IMG/VR virus record: IMGVR_UViG_3300035701_000083
Location: 1-42,255 of that record
Length of the DNA stretch: 42,255 nt
Direction: 5' to 3' (one strand)
Origin: a virus
In this document: positions 6,245 to 13,211 of the stretch, in pieces
How positions within the stretch are numbered: the stretch's first letter is position 1
How the letters are laid out: the number at the start of each line of letters is the position of its first letter
Translations under genes and position numbers: made by a program
The notes under the pieces: generated by a model
Databases searched by the model: none
The model's input: the letters and a program-made list of their open reading frames with translations, nothing else
What the model was told of the DNA's origin: nothing

Positions 6245-7174
6245 ATGAACACCCAAACGCAAGAACTGACCGAAACGAAAACCAGCTCCAACTGGCTCGA
6301 CGATTACAGCCAGCACGTCCGCAGCCACTGCGCCTCCAGGCTGACCGTGATTTCCTACCTGCAGGAGGTGCGCTCGTTCGTCGCCTGGTTCGAGCAGACC
6401 AACCAGGAGGCGTTCACTCCAGACCTGCTCAACGGCACCGACATCCGTGAGTACGCGCGCCGCTGCATGGCCGTCAACAAGCCCTCCACCTGGAACCACA
6501 AGCGCACGGTGCTCAAGTCGCTTTGCGATTGGGCGTTGGAGAGCGGCTTTCTCACGTACAACCCATTCCGCGACATCCCCCTGGGCAGGTCGGTCGATCT
6601 CGCCCCGCGCTGGCTCGATCGCAGCGCTTACAGCCGTCTCACCCGTCATCTCGAGCTCGCCACCAACTCCCCCCAAACCGATGCCCGGCGCAGGCAGGCG
6701 GTCCGTGACCAGGCGCTCGTCAGCCTGATGTTGTATGCCGGTCTGCGCGTGGCCGAGGCCGTCGCCCTGGACACTCCCGATCTGGAGATATCCGAGCGCA
6801 AGGGTCGGGTCATTATTAGGCATGGTAAGGGAGATAAGAGGCGCGAGGTCCCGCTGGGCAGTGATGTGCGGCGTGCGTTAGCTGCCTGGCTGGCGATCCG
6901 GGGCGGAACGCCCGGACCTGTGTTTGGCGGCAAAAACTCCGATCGCATCACCACCCGACAGGTGCAGCGCATTGTGGAATCCATCGGTCAAGCCTGCCAG
7001 CTAGATGTCGGGTCCACACCGCACCGGCTGCGGCATACCTGCGCCAAGCGTTTGCTCGATAACGGTGCGCCGCTCACAGTGGTCTCGAAGATCCTCGGTC
7101 ACGGCAGCCTGAACGCAACTGTTCGCTACACCCTGCCTGGCTGGGATGATCTCGAAGCCGCGGTGAATAATTGA
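6245..7174 (+). CDS. Second tyrosine recombinase (XerC/D-like)
   Basis: This 309-residue recombinase has a SAM-like N-terminal domain (SRLTVISYLQEVRSFVAWFE) and a complete catalytic set: R168 (AGLRVAEAV), K195 (GKGDK), H260-x-x-R263 (HRLRH), H286 (LGHG) and Y295 (VRYTLPG). ATG 6245 follows AAAGGAGAT at good spacing. Codon use is C-ending and differs clearly from the AT-rich gene before it and the G-rich genes after it, a sign of separate origin. A tRNA-like element begins 8 bases after the stop. It could resolve multimers, integrate at a second site, or come from a smaller mobile element inserted in the phage (inference). Confidence 0.9.
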   Translation: MNTQTQELTETKTSSNWLDDYSQHVRSHCASRLTVISYLQEVRSFVAWFEQTNQEAFTPDLLNGTDIREYARRCMAVNKPSTWNHKRTVLKSLCDWALESGFLTYNPFRDIPLGRSVDLAPRWLDRSAYSRLTRHLELATNSPQTDARRRQAVRDQALVSLMLYAGLRVAEAVALDTPDLEISERKGRVIIRHGKGDKRREVPLGSDVRRALAAWLAIRGGTPGPVFGGKNSDRITTRQVQRIVESIGQACQLDVGSTPHRLRHTCAKRLLDNGAPLTVVSKILGHGSLNATVRYTLPGWDDLEAAVNN

Positions 7175-7182
7175 TTATCTTT

Positions 7183-7241
7183 GGGACATAATGGCGTTGC
7201 TTTTTTACCAGGCAAGGCGGGTTCGATTCCCGCATGTCCCA
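7183..7241 (+). ncRNA. D-arm-less tRNA-like element
   Basis: Acceptor GGGACAT (7183-7189) pairs with ATGTCCC (7234-7240), extendable by two bases outward to TTGGGACAT/ATGTCCCAA; discriminator A is 7241. The T arm is perfect: GCGGG/CCCGC around TTCGATT. A middle hairpin TTGCTT/AGGCAA (one G-T pair) closes a 7-base loop TTTTACC. Only seven bases join acceptor and middle stem, so there is no D arm, and the total is 59 nt. Read as a tRNA, the anticodon would be TTA, which would read UAA; CC after the anticodon is atypical. Alternatives are a deleted tRNA remnant, the att site of the adjacent recombinase, or a tRNA-mimic RNA. Confidence 0.5.
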
Positions 7242-7242
7242 A

Positions 7243-7312
7243 TCGCGTGGCGGTGCACCACGCGACTCCTTTGAAAGCCCTGGGTTGTGTGCCGGTCACT
7301 CAGCCCAGGGCT
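7243..7312 (+). ncRNA. Two perfect hairpins after the tRNA-like element
   Basis: Hairpin 1 has TCGCGTGG (7243-7250) and CCACGCGA (7258-7265) around CGGTGCA. Hairpin 2 has AGCCCTGGG (7276-7284) and CCCAGGGCT (7304-7312) around 19 bases. Neither has a T-run. Together with 7183-7241 they make about 130 bases of strongly structured, apparently non-coding sequence. They may be parts of a small RNA or recombinase recognition sites. The gap 7313-7523 holds nothing else I can support. Confidence 0.4.
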
Positions 7313-7523
7313 GAAGGGTCAACCCCGATGCGGTTTTGCGCAATAAGATTATTTAGTAGCAGGAAAAATCTCTTTCTTCACTTTTACCCTACGTTTACGT
7401 CCCCGGGCGCACGCGTGGGAGAAACGACGCTCGCTTTGTGTCGCATATTATCAAGATGTGGACATGATCAGGGTTTTTTGGATGATTTTCGGGCTGAAAT
7501 AGGGTCATTATCGAGGCGAATTT

Positions 7524-7637
7524 ATGTCGCATAACACGGAACCAGGGTGGGGGGCAGCTTTCAAGGCGGAGGAGGGGGGGAGGCCGTGGGCACGCGGGAA
7601 GGCACAGCGAAATATCCAGGAGAAACGAGGTAAATAA
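7524..7637 (+). CDS. 37-residue basic peptide
   Basis: ATG 7524 (GAGGCGAA upstream) opens MSHNTEPGWGAAFKAEEGG, then RPWARGKAQRNIQEKRGK and stop, just ahead of the next ATG at 7639. It is basic and Gly/Arg-rich. It fits tightly in the early operon, but nothing else supports it. Confidence 0.35.
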   Translation: MSHNTEPGWGAAFKAEEGGRPWARGKAQRNIQEKRGK

Positions 7638-7638
7638 G

Positions 7639-7851
7639 ATGATGGCAAAATGTCAATTGCAAGCAATGTTTCGATATACGTGGCCATGCAAAGATGAAGC
7701 GATAGTTTGTATCATACATGCCCAGGAATTGCTGAACACCGCCAATGCATTGAGTTTCCATTTGCAGATGATCCCTTTGACCCCCGATGAGATGTATGGT
7801 CAGTCCTGTTCTCAAAATGTTCGGGAAGAGCAGGATGATGGTGATGGATAA
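7639..7851 (+). CDS. Small early protein of unknown function
   Basis: This is a 70-residue protein starting at ATG 7639 or 7642, after a purine-rich GAGAAACGAGG. It looks like a compact alpha/beta protein (CKDEAIVCIIHAQELLNTANAL, then FHLQMIPLTPDEMYG) with an acidic end. It overlaps the next small gene. No family recognised. Confidence 0.5.
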   Translation: MMAKCQLQAMFRYTWPCKDEAIVCIIHAQELLNTANALSFHLQMIPLTPDEMYGQSCSQNVREEQDDGDG

Positions 7852-8011
7852 CAATTCGCAGATTCGATTGATGTTGAATAGTGATCAAGCCAAAGAGATC
7901 AAGAAATGGCTTCTTGCTGATATGCTTTTTGATTTTCGTCTGCTTGGTTGGAGCATATCAGTTTGGGTGGCATGGCCGTTTCTTTTGATAAGGCATATTG
8001 GTAATGGATGA
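7844..8011 (+). CDS. Small protein with a hydrophobic C-terminal segment
   Basis: This is a 55-residue protein (MDNNSQIRLMLNSDQAKEIKKWLLADML...). In-frame starts also exist at 7835 and 7838, nearer to the SD-like GGAAGAGCAGG. The C-terminal 25 residues (LLGWSISVWVAWPFLLI) could be a membrane helix. The stop overlaps the primase start by 8 bases, suggesting translational coupling. Function unknown. Confidence 0.45.
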   Translation: MDNNSQIRLMLNSDQAKEIKKWLLADMLFDFRLLGWSISVWVAWPFLLIRHIGNG

Positions 8012-9125
8012 TTTTTTGGACTACATTGAGGACGTGAAGCTGGCGAACCCGATCGAGGACGTGATCGAGGAGAGCGGGTACAAGTTGTCAGGGGGGCATG
8101 GCTCGACCAGGCGGGGCGTAGGCAAGGACCATGACAGCCTGGTGGTCAGCATCAACAAGCAGCTATTCTACTGGAACAGCCGGGCTGCCGATGGCTGGCG
8201 GGGGGATGTGATCAGGTGGGTAGAGAAACATAAGGGCGTGGATTTCCAGGGGGCGCTCGATCACCTGGCAAAGCGGGCGGGGATCTCCCCGCCGGTATGG
8301 TCCGGAGCGGATCCGGAAACGATCCAGACCAGGCGAACGACTGAGGACGTGATGGGGATTGCTGCTACTGTGTTCCATCGCTGGTTGATCGGCGATGAAG
8401 AGAAGGACGTCAAACCCGACCAGGATGCGCTGGACTACGTGCGGGGTAGGGCGTGGACGGAGGAGACCATCGAGGCGGCGATGATCGGGTTCAGCGGGAG
8501 GAAGCAGGCCTGGCAGATACAGGACATGACCGGCGACTTCAACCTGCACGGGATAGACGTGCAATCACCGGCGGCGGTGATGGTGCTGGGCTTCGCAGGG
8601 AACGTGCGGGAGTGGGGACAACACTGGGATATCGACATATCAGCCTGGGATGAGAAGGAACGCATCCACGGGCTGATGGATACGCCGGGGGTGATCTACG
8701 TGCACTACTACAACGGCAGCGCACGCTACCTGACACGCAGGCAACTGCCCGGGTTTGACGTGATCAAGAGCGAGGGAAAAGAACGGGCGTGGAAATCATT
8801 CAACCCGCCGGTGGTGCTGGCGGGCTACAGGCAGCCGTACTACAACCACGTGTACAGGCGGGATGCGCCGGATTGCGTGATCGTGGAGGGGCAGGGGGAT
8901 GCGGTGTCGCTGGCGCAGCTGGGACGGCCAACGGTGGCGCTGTGCGGGGTCACGGCCAGGGACGCGGGGATGGAGAGACTGCAGCGGGTCCTGAGCAAGC
9001 ACCAGGCGTTATATCTGGCGCTGGACAGCGATCTGGCTGGGAAAGCCAGCGCATGGATGGTGGCGAGGGAGTTCGGGCCGATGGTGCGGATGGTGAGTTG
9101 GGCAGATAAGGAGGGCAATTCGTGA
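8004..9125 (+). CDS. DnaG-type Toprim primase, C-terminally split
   Basis: This is a 373-residue replication primase. Residues 25-90 keep the layout of the CHC2 zinc-binding domain (SLVVSINKQLFYWNSRAADGWRGDVIRWVEKHKGVDFQGALDHLAKRAGI), but every cysteine is missing, so it cannot bind zinc in the usual way. The Toprim core is clear: CVIVEGQGDAVSLAQLG (catalytic Glu) near 290 and LYLALDSDLAGKAS (D-x-D) near 335. The sequence stops inside the end of the Toprim fold; the expected KDANDL motif is in the next gene. The stop lies inside a palindromic repeat (9113-9136). I use ATG 8004; an in-frame TTG at 7998 is possible. Confidence 0.85.
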   Translation: MDDFLDYIEDVKLANPIEDVIEESGYKLSGGHGSTRRGVGKDHDSLVVSINKQLFYWNSRAADGWRGDVIRWVEKHKGVDFQGALDHLAKRAGISPPVWSGADPETIQTRRTTEDVMGIAATVFHRWLIGDEEKDVKPDQDALDYVRGRAWTEETIEAAMIGFSGRKQAWQIQDMTGDFNLHGIDVQSPAAVMVLGFAGNVREWGQHWDIDISAWDEKERIHGLMDTPGVIYVHYYNGSARYLTRRQLPGFDVIKSEGKERAWKSFNPPVVLAGYRQPYYNHVYRRDAPDCVIVEGQGDAVSLAQLGRPTVALCGVTARDAGMERLQRVLSKHQALYLALDSDLAGKASAWMVAREFGPMVRMVSWADKEGNS

Positions 9126-9136
9126 ATTGCCCCAAC
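9113..9136. repeat. Palindromic repeat (family A) splitting primase and helicase
   Basis: GGGCAATTCGTGAATTGCCC plus CAAC forms a near-perfect palindrome. It holds both the primase TGA (9123-9125) and the helicase GTG (9122-9124). Removing 23 bases (9114-9136) joins the two frames in phase. Other copies: 12097, 17486, 23079, 32062. Confidence 0.9.
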
Positions 9137-10948
9137 GAAGGCCCCAACAAAGACGCAAACGACCTGATCGTTGATTGGAAGGCGGAGGGGATATCGCCGG
9201 AGGAACAAAGCGAGCGGCTGGGACTGCTGCTGCAACACGCCAAGCCATTCGTCGTGTGCATGGCCGAGCGGGTGGCGGAGATGGACGGACCGGCGCGGGA
9301 CCTGGGTATGCGGGAGGTATCCGGGCTGGCAGCCCAGATGGATGGGCATGAGCAGGCGATCTATAAGGAACAGATATGCGAGGTGCTGCACATCGGGAGG
9401 AGGGAGTTCAAGGAGCTGGTCAAGGCCAGCATCAAGGGGGAGACGGACGAGGAGGATAAGAGTGAGCCGATCGAGACGGCAGGCGGCTGGATACGTGGCC
9501 ACCTGGTGGAGCTGCTGTACGACCGGCAGACTATGAAGACGTCGTTCGTGGTGCGCTACCCGGATGGGAAGATCGAGGCCAGGCACAACATCATCATCGA
9601 AGGGAAGAAATACATTCCGATATACCCGGACAGCCTGCTGACCCGAGACGTGGTGCTGCTGCCAACCAGGTTGGAGGCGCTGCGTCCCACGGTCGAGCTG
9701 GTGGGGATCATCCGGGCGCACCTGAACCGGTACTTCGATTTTGGCAGCGATGAATTCTTCGAGAGGTTGTGCGCCTACTACGTGATGTTCTCATGGGTAT
9801 ATGACGGGTTCACGACGGTTCCATATATCCGGGCACTGGGAGATACCGGGACGGGAAAGTCCCGGCTGCTGGACACGGTGGGCAACGTCTGCTACAGACC
9901 GATCCGGATCACAGGCGGATCGTCTGCATCCAGTATCTTCCGCACGCTGGACCTGTATCACGGGACGCTGGTATTGGATGAGGCGGATTTCGCCAAATCA
10001 GACGAGGCGACGACCATCGCCAAGGTACTGAACGGGGGAAACCAAAAAAACCGGCCACTGCTGCGCATGATGGAGGCGGGTAACGGGAAATGGTCGGTAC
10101 AGGCGTTCGACGTATATGGTCCAAAGGTAATAGGGACGCGGAAGGGATTCGGGGACAGGGCGATCGAGAGCCGATGCCTGACCAAAGAGACCGGGGGAGG
10201 GGTGCCACATCCGAGGATCCCGCTGGAACTGCCGCGTGTCTTCTGGCAACAGGCTGAGGAAATCCGAAACCTGCTGCTGGCGTACCGGATGGCGACGGCG
10301 CAAGAACAGCGGGAGGTGGATTACAGCGGGGTGGACCGATCAGTCGAGCCGCGGCTTAACCAGGTCACGTTAGCTCTCGTTACCATCATCGAGGATGAAG
10401 AGCTGCGCACGGAGATCCGGGGATTCATCAAGGATTACAACGAACAATTAAAAGTAGAACGCAGCGGGACGATGACAGCCAGGGTGCTGGAGGCGTTGGT
10501 GCAGTGCTGGGGGAGAGGCACGACGACGGCGAGCGAGGAGATCAACCGGATCTACCTGAAGGACTTGGCGGAGGCGACGAACGAGATCGTGGATGAACAG
10601 AACCGGCAAATGGGGGACGAGGTGGAGACGGCGACGGTGGATGAGGAGGGGAGGAAGAAAAAGTCATCCAGGATGACGAGCCGGAGGGTGAGCGATACGG
10701 TGCGGAAGTACCTGCAGCTGAAGGTTTTGCGGGCGACGGACGGGGAGAAGGGGCGCAAGGGGACGAACTACGTGGTGTGGGACCAGGAACGGGTGGATGC
10801 GCTGTGCGAGCGGTTCGGGGTGGAGATGGTGGGGCGCGGGAGCTTGAAGAAACAGATGGCTTTTGGTGAGGAGGAACGGGGGAAGTGGAAGGCGCTGGAT
10901 GAGAAGAATAAACAGGAAACGATGGAGATGAGGTCTGGAAATGAATAG
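9122..10948 (+). CDS. Phage replicative helicase/ATPase (D5/VirE-like) with Toprim remnant
   Basis: This is a 608-residue protein. Residues 8-18 (PNKDANDLIVDW) look like the end of a Toprim domain (consensus gKDaNDll), left over from the split with the upstream primase gene. Residues 20-115 are a helical linker. The ATPase region begins at about 115 (EPIETAGGW): Walker A GDTGTGKS (about 240-247), Walker B LVLDEAD (about 283-289), and VYGPKVIGTRKGFGDRAIESR with a likely sensor/arginine finger. The C-terminus (about 515-570, SRRVSDTVRKYLQLKVLRAT...KGTNYVVW) is a winged helix. The GTG start overlaps the previous TGA (GTGA), so re-initiation is likely. Expected role: unwinding at the phage origin. 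Confidence 0.82.
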   Translation: MNCPNEGPNKDANDLIVDWKAEGISPEEQSERLGLLLQHAKPFVVCMAERVAEMDGPARDLGMREVSGLAAQMDGHEQAIYKEQICEVLHIGRREFKELVKASIKGETDEEDKSEPIETAGGWIRGHLVELLYDRQTMKTSFVVRYPDGKIEARHNIIIEGKKYIPIYPDSLLTRDVVLLPTRLEALRPTVELVGIIRAHLNRYFDFGSDEFFERLCAYYVMFSWVYDGFTTVPYIRALGDTGTGKSRLLDTVGNVCYRPIRITGGSSASSIFRTLDLYHGTLVLDEADFAKSDEATTIAKVLNGGNQKNRPLLRMMEAGNGKWSVQAFDVYGPKVIGTRKGFGDRAIESRCLTKETGGGVPHPRIPLELPRVFWQQAEEIRNLLLAYRMATAQEQREVDYSGVDRSVEPRLNQVTLALVTIIEDEELRTEIRGFIKDYNEQLKVERSGTMTARVLEALVQCWGRGTTTASEEINRIYLKDLAEATNEIVDEQNRQMGDEVETATVDEEGRKKKSSRMTSRRVSDTVRKYLQLKVLRATDGEKGRKGTNYVVWDQERVDALCERFGVEMVGRGSLKKQMAFGEEERGKWKALDEKNKQETMEMRSGNE

Positions 10949-11542
10949 AAATGTAGATTTATATAGATTAGTGAAGGTTAGTGAAGAACTTTTGGCACTT
11001 CTGAGGCAGTTTCATTTTGTTTTGCATCAAAAGATTGAATCAAAACAAAGTGATTCATCCCCCAAAACCCTGAAAGTTCTTCACTCACCTTCACCGCGAG
11101 GATGGGAGAGATGGTGGAGGGTCGAAAAAGGGCGATTTTGGGCGTTTTTATGTAGATTTAGTAGATTAGTGAAGGTTGGTGAAGATGTAAGTAAAGTAAG
11201 TATATTATTTTTTATCATTTCTAATGCCCTTGACTGCTTTTAGAGGTATATATGCTTATCCATATATTCGAAAGTGAAGATGTCAAAAAGGGCACTTCTT
11301 CACCATTCTTCACTCGTTAATAAAAAGTTAATAAACCATCCCCATATATGGGAATTACTGACAAAAACAACTACGAAACCTATATATGGGGGGGAAAAAG
11401 ATTATGAATTCTTCACTGCGAATATATGCATAGGCATATATTCAGGATGGGTGGTAGGGAAAGTGGGGCGGAATGCGGAGGATGAAAGAGGAGATTGCTT
11501 CGGCAAAGACCGCCTCGCAATGACAGATTATGGAGGTTGAGA
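10949..11542. other. Non-coding iteron-like region: candidate replication origin
   Basis: About 590 bases without a convincing gene, AT-rich and repetitive. Direct copies of TAGATTAGTGAAGGTT(A/G)GTGAAGA occur at 10964-10987 and 11162-11185. An inverted copy GTTCTTCACTCACCTTCAC is at 11076-11094, one mismatch from the reverse complement. Related TTCTTCAC boxes lie near 11297-11313 and 11407. Short ATATATGC/CATATATTC and CCATATATGG motifs cluster at 11250-11275, 11341-11352, 11379-11390 and 11420-11443. It follows the helicase directly. Weak open frames here mostly translate the repeats. A family E palindromic repeat ends the region (11491-11526). Confidence 0.55.
11491..11526. repeat. Dispersed palindromic repeat, family E
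   Basis: GAGATTGCTTCGG ... CCTCGCAATGACA: an outer inverted repeat (GATTGC.../...GCAAT) with a variable middle. Similar copies are at 11707-11745, 13672-13763, 29977-30044, 30146-30188, 32502-32563, 33029-33057, 35287-35329 and 35341-35382. Confidence 0.8.
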
Positions 11543-11743
11543 ATGTTTAGAGCCGGGTATGAGAAATTTTGGTTGAAGGGAAAGAAATTTTATGCCGCGA
11601 AGATCATGGGGTTGAAGGGGTCGAGGCGATATTCGAGGCTGGCGTTCAAGCGGGCGAGTGAGGCGGAGGGGTATGCGGCGAGATGGCTGGAGAGGTGGGA
11701 GAGGATGAGATTGCTTCGGGGCATAGAACGCCCCTCGCAATGA
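11543..11743 (+). CDS. Small very basic protein, C-terminus from a repeat
   Basis: This 66-residue, Lys/Arg-rich protein (RAGYEKFWLKGKKFYAAKI, RRYSRLAFKRASEAEGYAARWLERWER) could bind nucleic acid. ATG 11543 follows GGAGGTTGAG. The last dozen residues (MRLLRGIERPSQ) and the stop codon come from a family E repeat (11707-11745), so the native end is probably replaced. Function unknown. Confidence 0.5.
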   Translation: MFRAGYEKFWLKGKKFYAAKIMGLKGSRRYSRLAFKRASEAEGYAARWLERWERMRLLRGIERPSQ

Positions 11744-11761
11744 CAAAGGATGGAGGTTGAG

Positions 11762-12094
11762 ATGAGCGAGTATAAGATCAATCCATATTTGAGCGGGACG
11801 GAGATGATCAGCAGGGAGCGGAGAAGGCAGGTCATAAAGGAGGGGTACAACGCGGATCATGATGCGAGACACGAGCCAGGGGCACTGGCGATGGCGGCAG
11901 CGGTGTACATCATGGGGGCGTGCTCAGGGATGCGGGGTGGAGGAGAACGACCAGGGGAGGTGATGATCTGCTGGCCATTCGAGGTTTCGGCTTACAACCC
12001 GAAGGATCCGCTGCGGGATTTGGTGAGGGCGGGGGCGTTGATCGCAGCGGAGATAGACAGGATGATGAGGGTGGAGGATGTTGGAGATGAGTGA
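11762..12094 (+). CDS. Conserved-type phage accessory protein (RRRQ..GY..DHD motif)
   Basis: This 110-residue protein is MSEYKINPYLSGTEMI, then SRERRRQVIKEGYNADHDARHEPGALAMAAAVYI, a WPFE segment and DLVRAGALIAAEIDRMMR. I recall this pattern from small early-region proteins of many tailed phages, whose function is unknown. ATG 11762 is directly after GGAGGTTGAG; an upstream in-frame ATG (11750) is less likely. A family A palindrome follows three bases after the stop. Confidence 0.65.
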   Translation: MSEYKINPYLSGTEMISRERRRQVIKEGYNADHDARHEPGALAMAAAVYIMGACSGMRGGGERPGEVMICWPFEVSAYNPKDPLRDLVRAGALIAAEIDRMMRVEDVGDE

Positions 12095-12096
12095 AA

Positions 12097-12120
12097 GGGC
12101 AATTCGTGAATTGCCCCAAC
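12097..12120. repeat. Palindromic repeat, family A
   Basis: GGGCAATTCGTGAATTGCCC plus CAAC, identical to the copy that splits the primase-helicase. It sits in the gap between 11762-12094 and the zinc-ribbon gene at 12140. Confidence 0.9.
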
Positions 12121-12139
12121 GGGAGGACGGAGGATCAAT

Positions 12140-12340
12140 ATGAGTAAAGAGACTGTGGAATTCACCGAGATCGCCAGGAGAGAGTACGCGGCGATCATCG
12201 AGCGGAGGTACATTTTCGAGATGCACTGGTGCCAGTTTTGCAGTCGGCAGACGATGCAGCGGCTGGAGATGCGGGGGACGCAGCACGAGAAGCGGTGGTG
12301 CCCGATATGCAGGATCGGGAAGATGGCGAGGGTGAGGTGA
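12140..12340 (+). CDS. Zinc-ribbon protein
   Basis: This is a 66-residue protein with two CxxC knuckles, WCQFCS (about 30-35) and WCPICR (about 53-58), a classic zinc ribbon. The N-terminal 25 residues are helical and acidic/basic. SD GGAGGA precedes ATG 12140. Its TGA overlaps the GTG start of the methylase (GTGA), so the two are probably coupled. It may bind nucleic acid or the methylase; unknown. Confidence 0.65.
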   Translation: MSKETVEFTEIARREYAAIIERRYIFEMHWCQFCSRQTMQRLEMRGTQHEKRWCPICRIGKMARVR

Positions 12341-13143
12341 TCACTCGTTCGGTGATGCGTTATCCGGGTGGAAAATATCGTTTGGCCGCGTGGGTAATCT
12401 CGCATTTTCCGGCTCATGAGACATATGTCGAGCTGTTTGGTGGGGCTGCCAGCGTGCTGATGAAAAAGACGCGTTCGATCGGTGAGGTTTATAACGATTT
12501 GAATGGAGATGTAGTGAATGTTTTCCGGATACTACGCGATCGTGAGCAGGCTGCAGAGCTGGCCAGGCTGCTTGCTCTGACGCCATATGCCAACGAGGAA
12601 TATCGGCTGGCATATGAAAATTGTGATGATCCGATCGAGCGAGCGCGTCGAATGATCTTCCGCTCATTTGCCGGGCATGGATCGGACAGCGTATTCAGGG
12701 CGCATGCTGGATTTCGGGGATATAAAAATAAACAAAGCGGTGTGACCACTGCGAATGAATGGTCAAATTTTCCCAAGGAGATCCCGGTTTTTGTCGAACG
12801 ATTACGGGTTGTGTGCATCGAACAAAGAGAAGCGATAAAGATCATCTCCATTTACGATCGTCCGGATACCCTGTTCTACGCCGATCCGCCATATTTAATA
12901 TCTACCAAGTCGGCGAGGAGTGTAAAGTATTTTTGTGAAATGACAGAAGAAGAGCATGTGGAGCTGGCAGTCATTTTACACAAGATCCAAGGAATGGCGA
13001 TCGTAAGCGGTTATCCGTCCGAATTATATGATCGAATTTATTCCGACTGGCGGTGTGTTCGGAAATCTCACAGGGCGCAAAATGCCAAAAAAACAACGGA
13101 GTGTTTATGGTTGTCGCCGAATATAAAAACTACGTTGTTTTGA
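12337..13143 (+). CDS. D12-class DNA adenine-N6 methyltransferase (Dam-like)
   Basis: This 268-residue enzyme transfers a methyl group from S-adenosylmethionine to adenine in DNA. It has RYPGGK near the N-terminus, the SAM-binding ELFGGAASVL motif, the catalytic DPPY (FYADPPYL, about 184-187), and the D12-family insert between them. A phage methylase commonly protects against host restriction or replaces host Dam. GTG 12337 overlaps the preceding stop; ATG 12355 is the alternative. Base composition is more balanced than in neighbours, suggesting separate acquisition. No matching restriction gene is visible, so it is an orphan. Confidence 0.9.
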   Translation: MITRSVMRYPGGKYRLAAWVISHFPAHETYVELFGGAASVLMKKTRSIGEVYNDLNGDVVNVFRILRDREQAAELARLLALTPYANEEYRLAYENCDDPIERARRMIFRSFAGHGSDSVFRAHAGFRGYKNKQSGVTTANEWSNFPKEIPVFVERLRVVCIEQREAIKIISIYDRPDTLFYADPPYLISTKSARSVKYFCEMTEEEHVELAVILHKIQGMAIVSGYPSELYDRIYSDWRCVRKSHRAQNAKKTTECLWLSPNIKTTLF

Positions 13144-13154
13144 GGAAATCAGGA

Positions 13155-13175
13155 GCGGGGCGACCCCGCCCATAC
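13155..13175. repeat. Palindromic repeat, family C
   Basis: GCGGGGCGACCCCGCCCATAC lies between the methylase and the HTH gene. Family C has GC-rich arms of varying sequence ending in CCC(C/A)TAC. Similar elements: 15341, 15499, 15661, 17515, 18844, 20484, 25923, 26485. Confidence 0.7.
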
Positions 13176-13211
13176 GTGGGTTGTTATCGTTTTTAACAAG
13201 GCATAAGGTCA

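Noticed and set aside
7183-7241. Integron attC (59-base element)
   Set aside because: Length matches, but the RYYYAAC/GTTRRRY core sites are absent and the tRNA T arm is exact.
7181-7534. Open frame of 117 codons across the tRNA-like region
   Set aside because: It translates the tRNA-like element and hairpins, has no SD, odd composition and no motif; the RNA structures explain the conserved pairing better.
8163-9721. Long frames on the minus strand across the replication genes
   Set aside because: They are antisense shadows caused by the strong G-rich codon bias; no SD and no domain.
10941-11243. Open frame of 100 codons after the helicase
   Set aside because: It reads the iterons twice in the same phase (RLVKVSEE and RLVKVGED) and has poor composition; an origin-like non-coding region fits better.
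11274-11540. Open frame of 88 codons
   Set aside because: Begins in the iteron region and ends in a family E repeat; no SD, no domain, low likelihood.
12097-12120. Family A palindrome as intrinsic terminator
   Set aside because: The stem is AT-containing in the centre and no T-run follows; copies inside genes show it does not serve mainly as a terminator.
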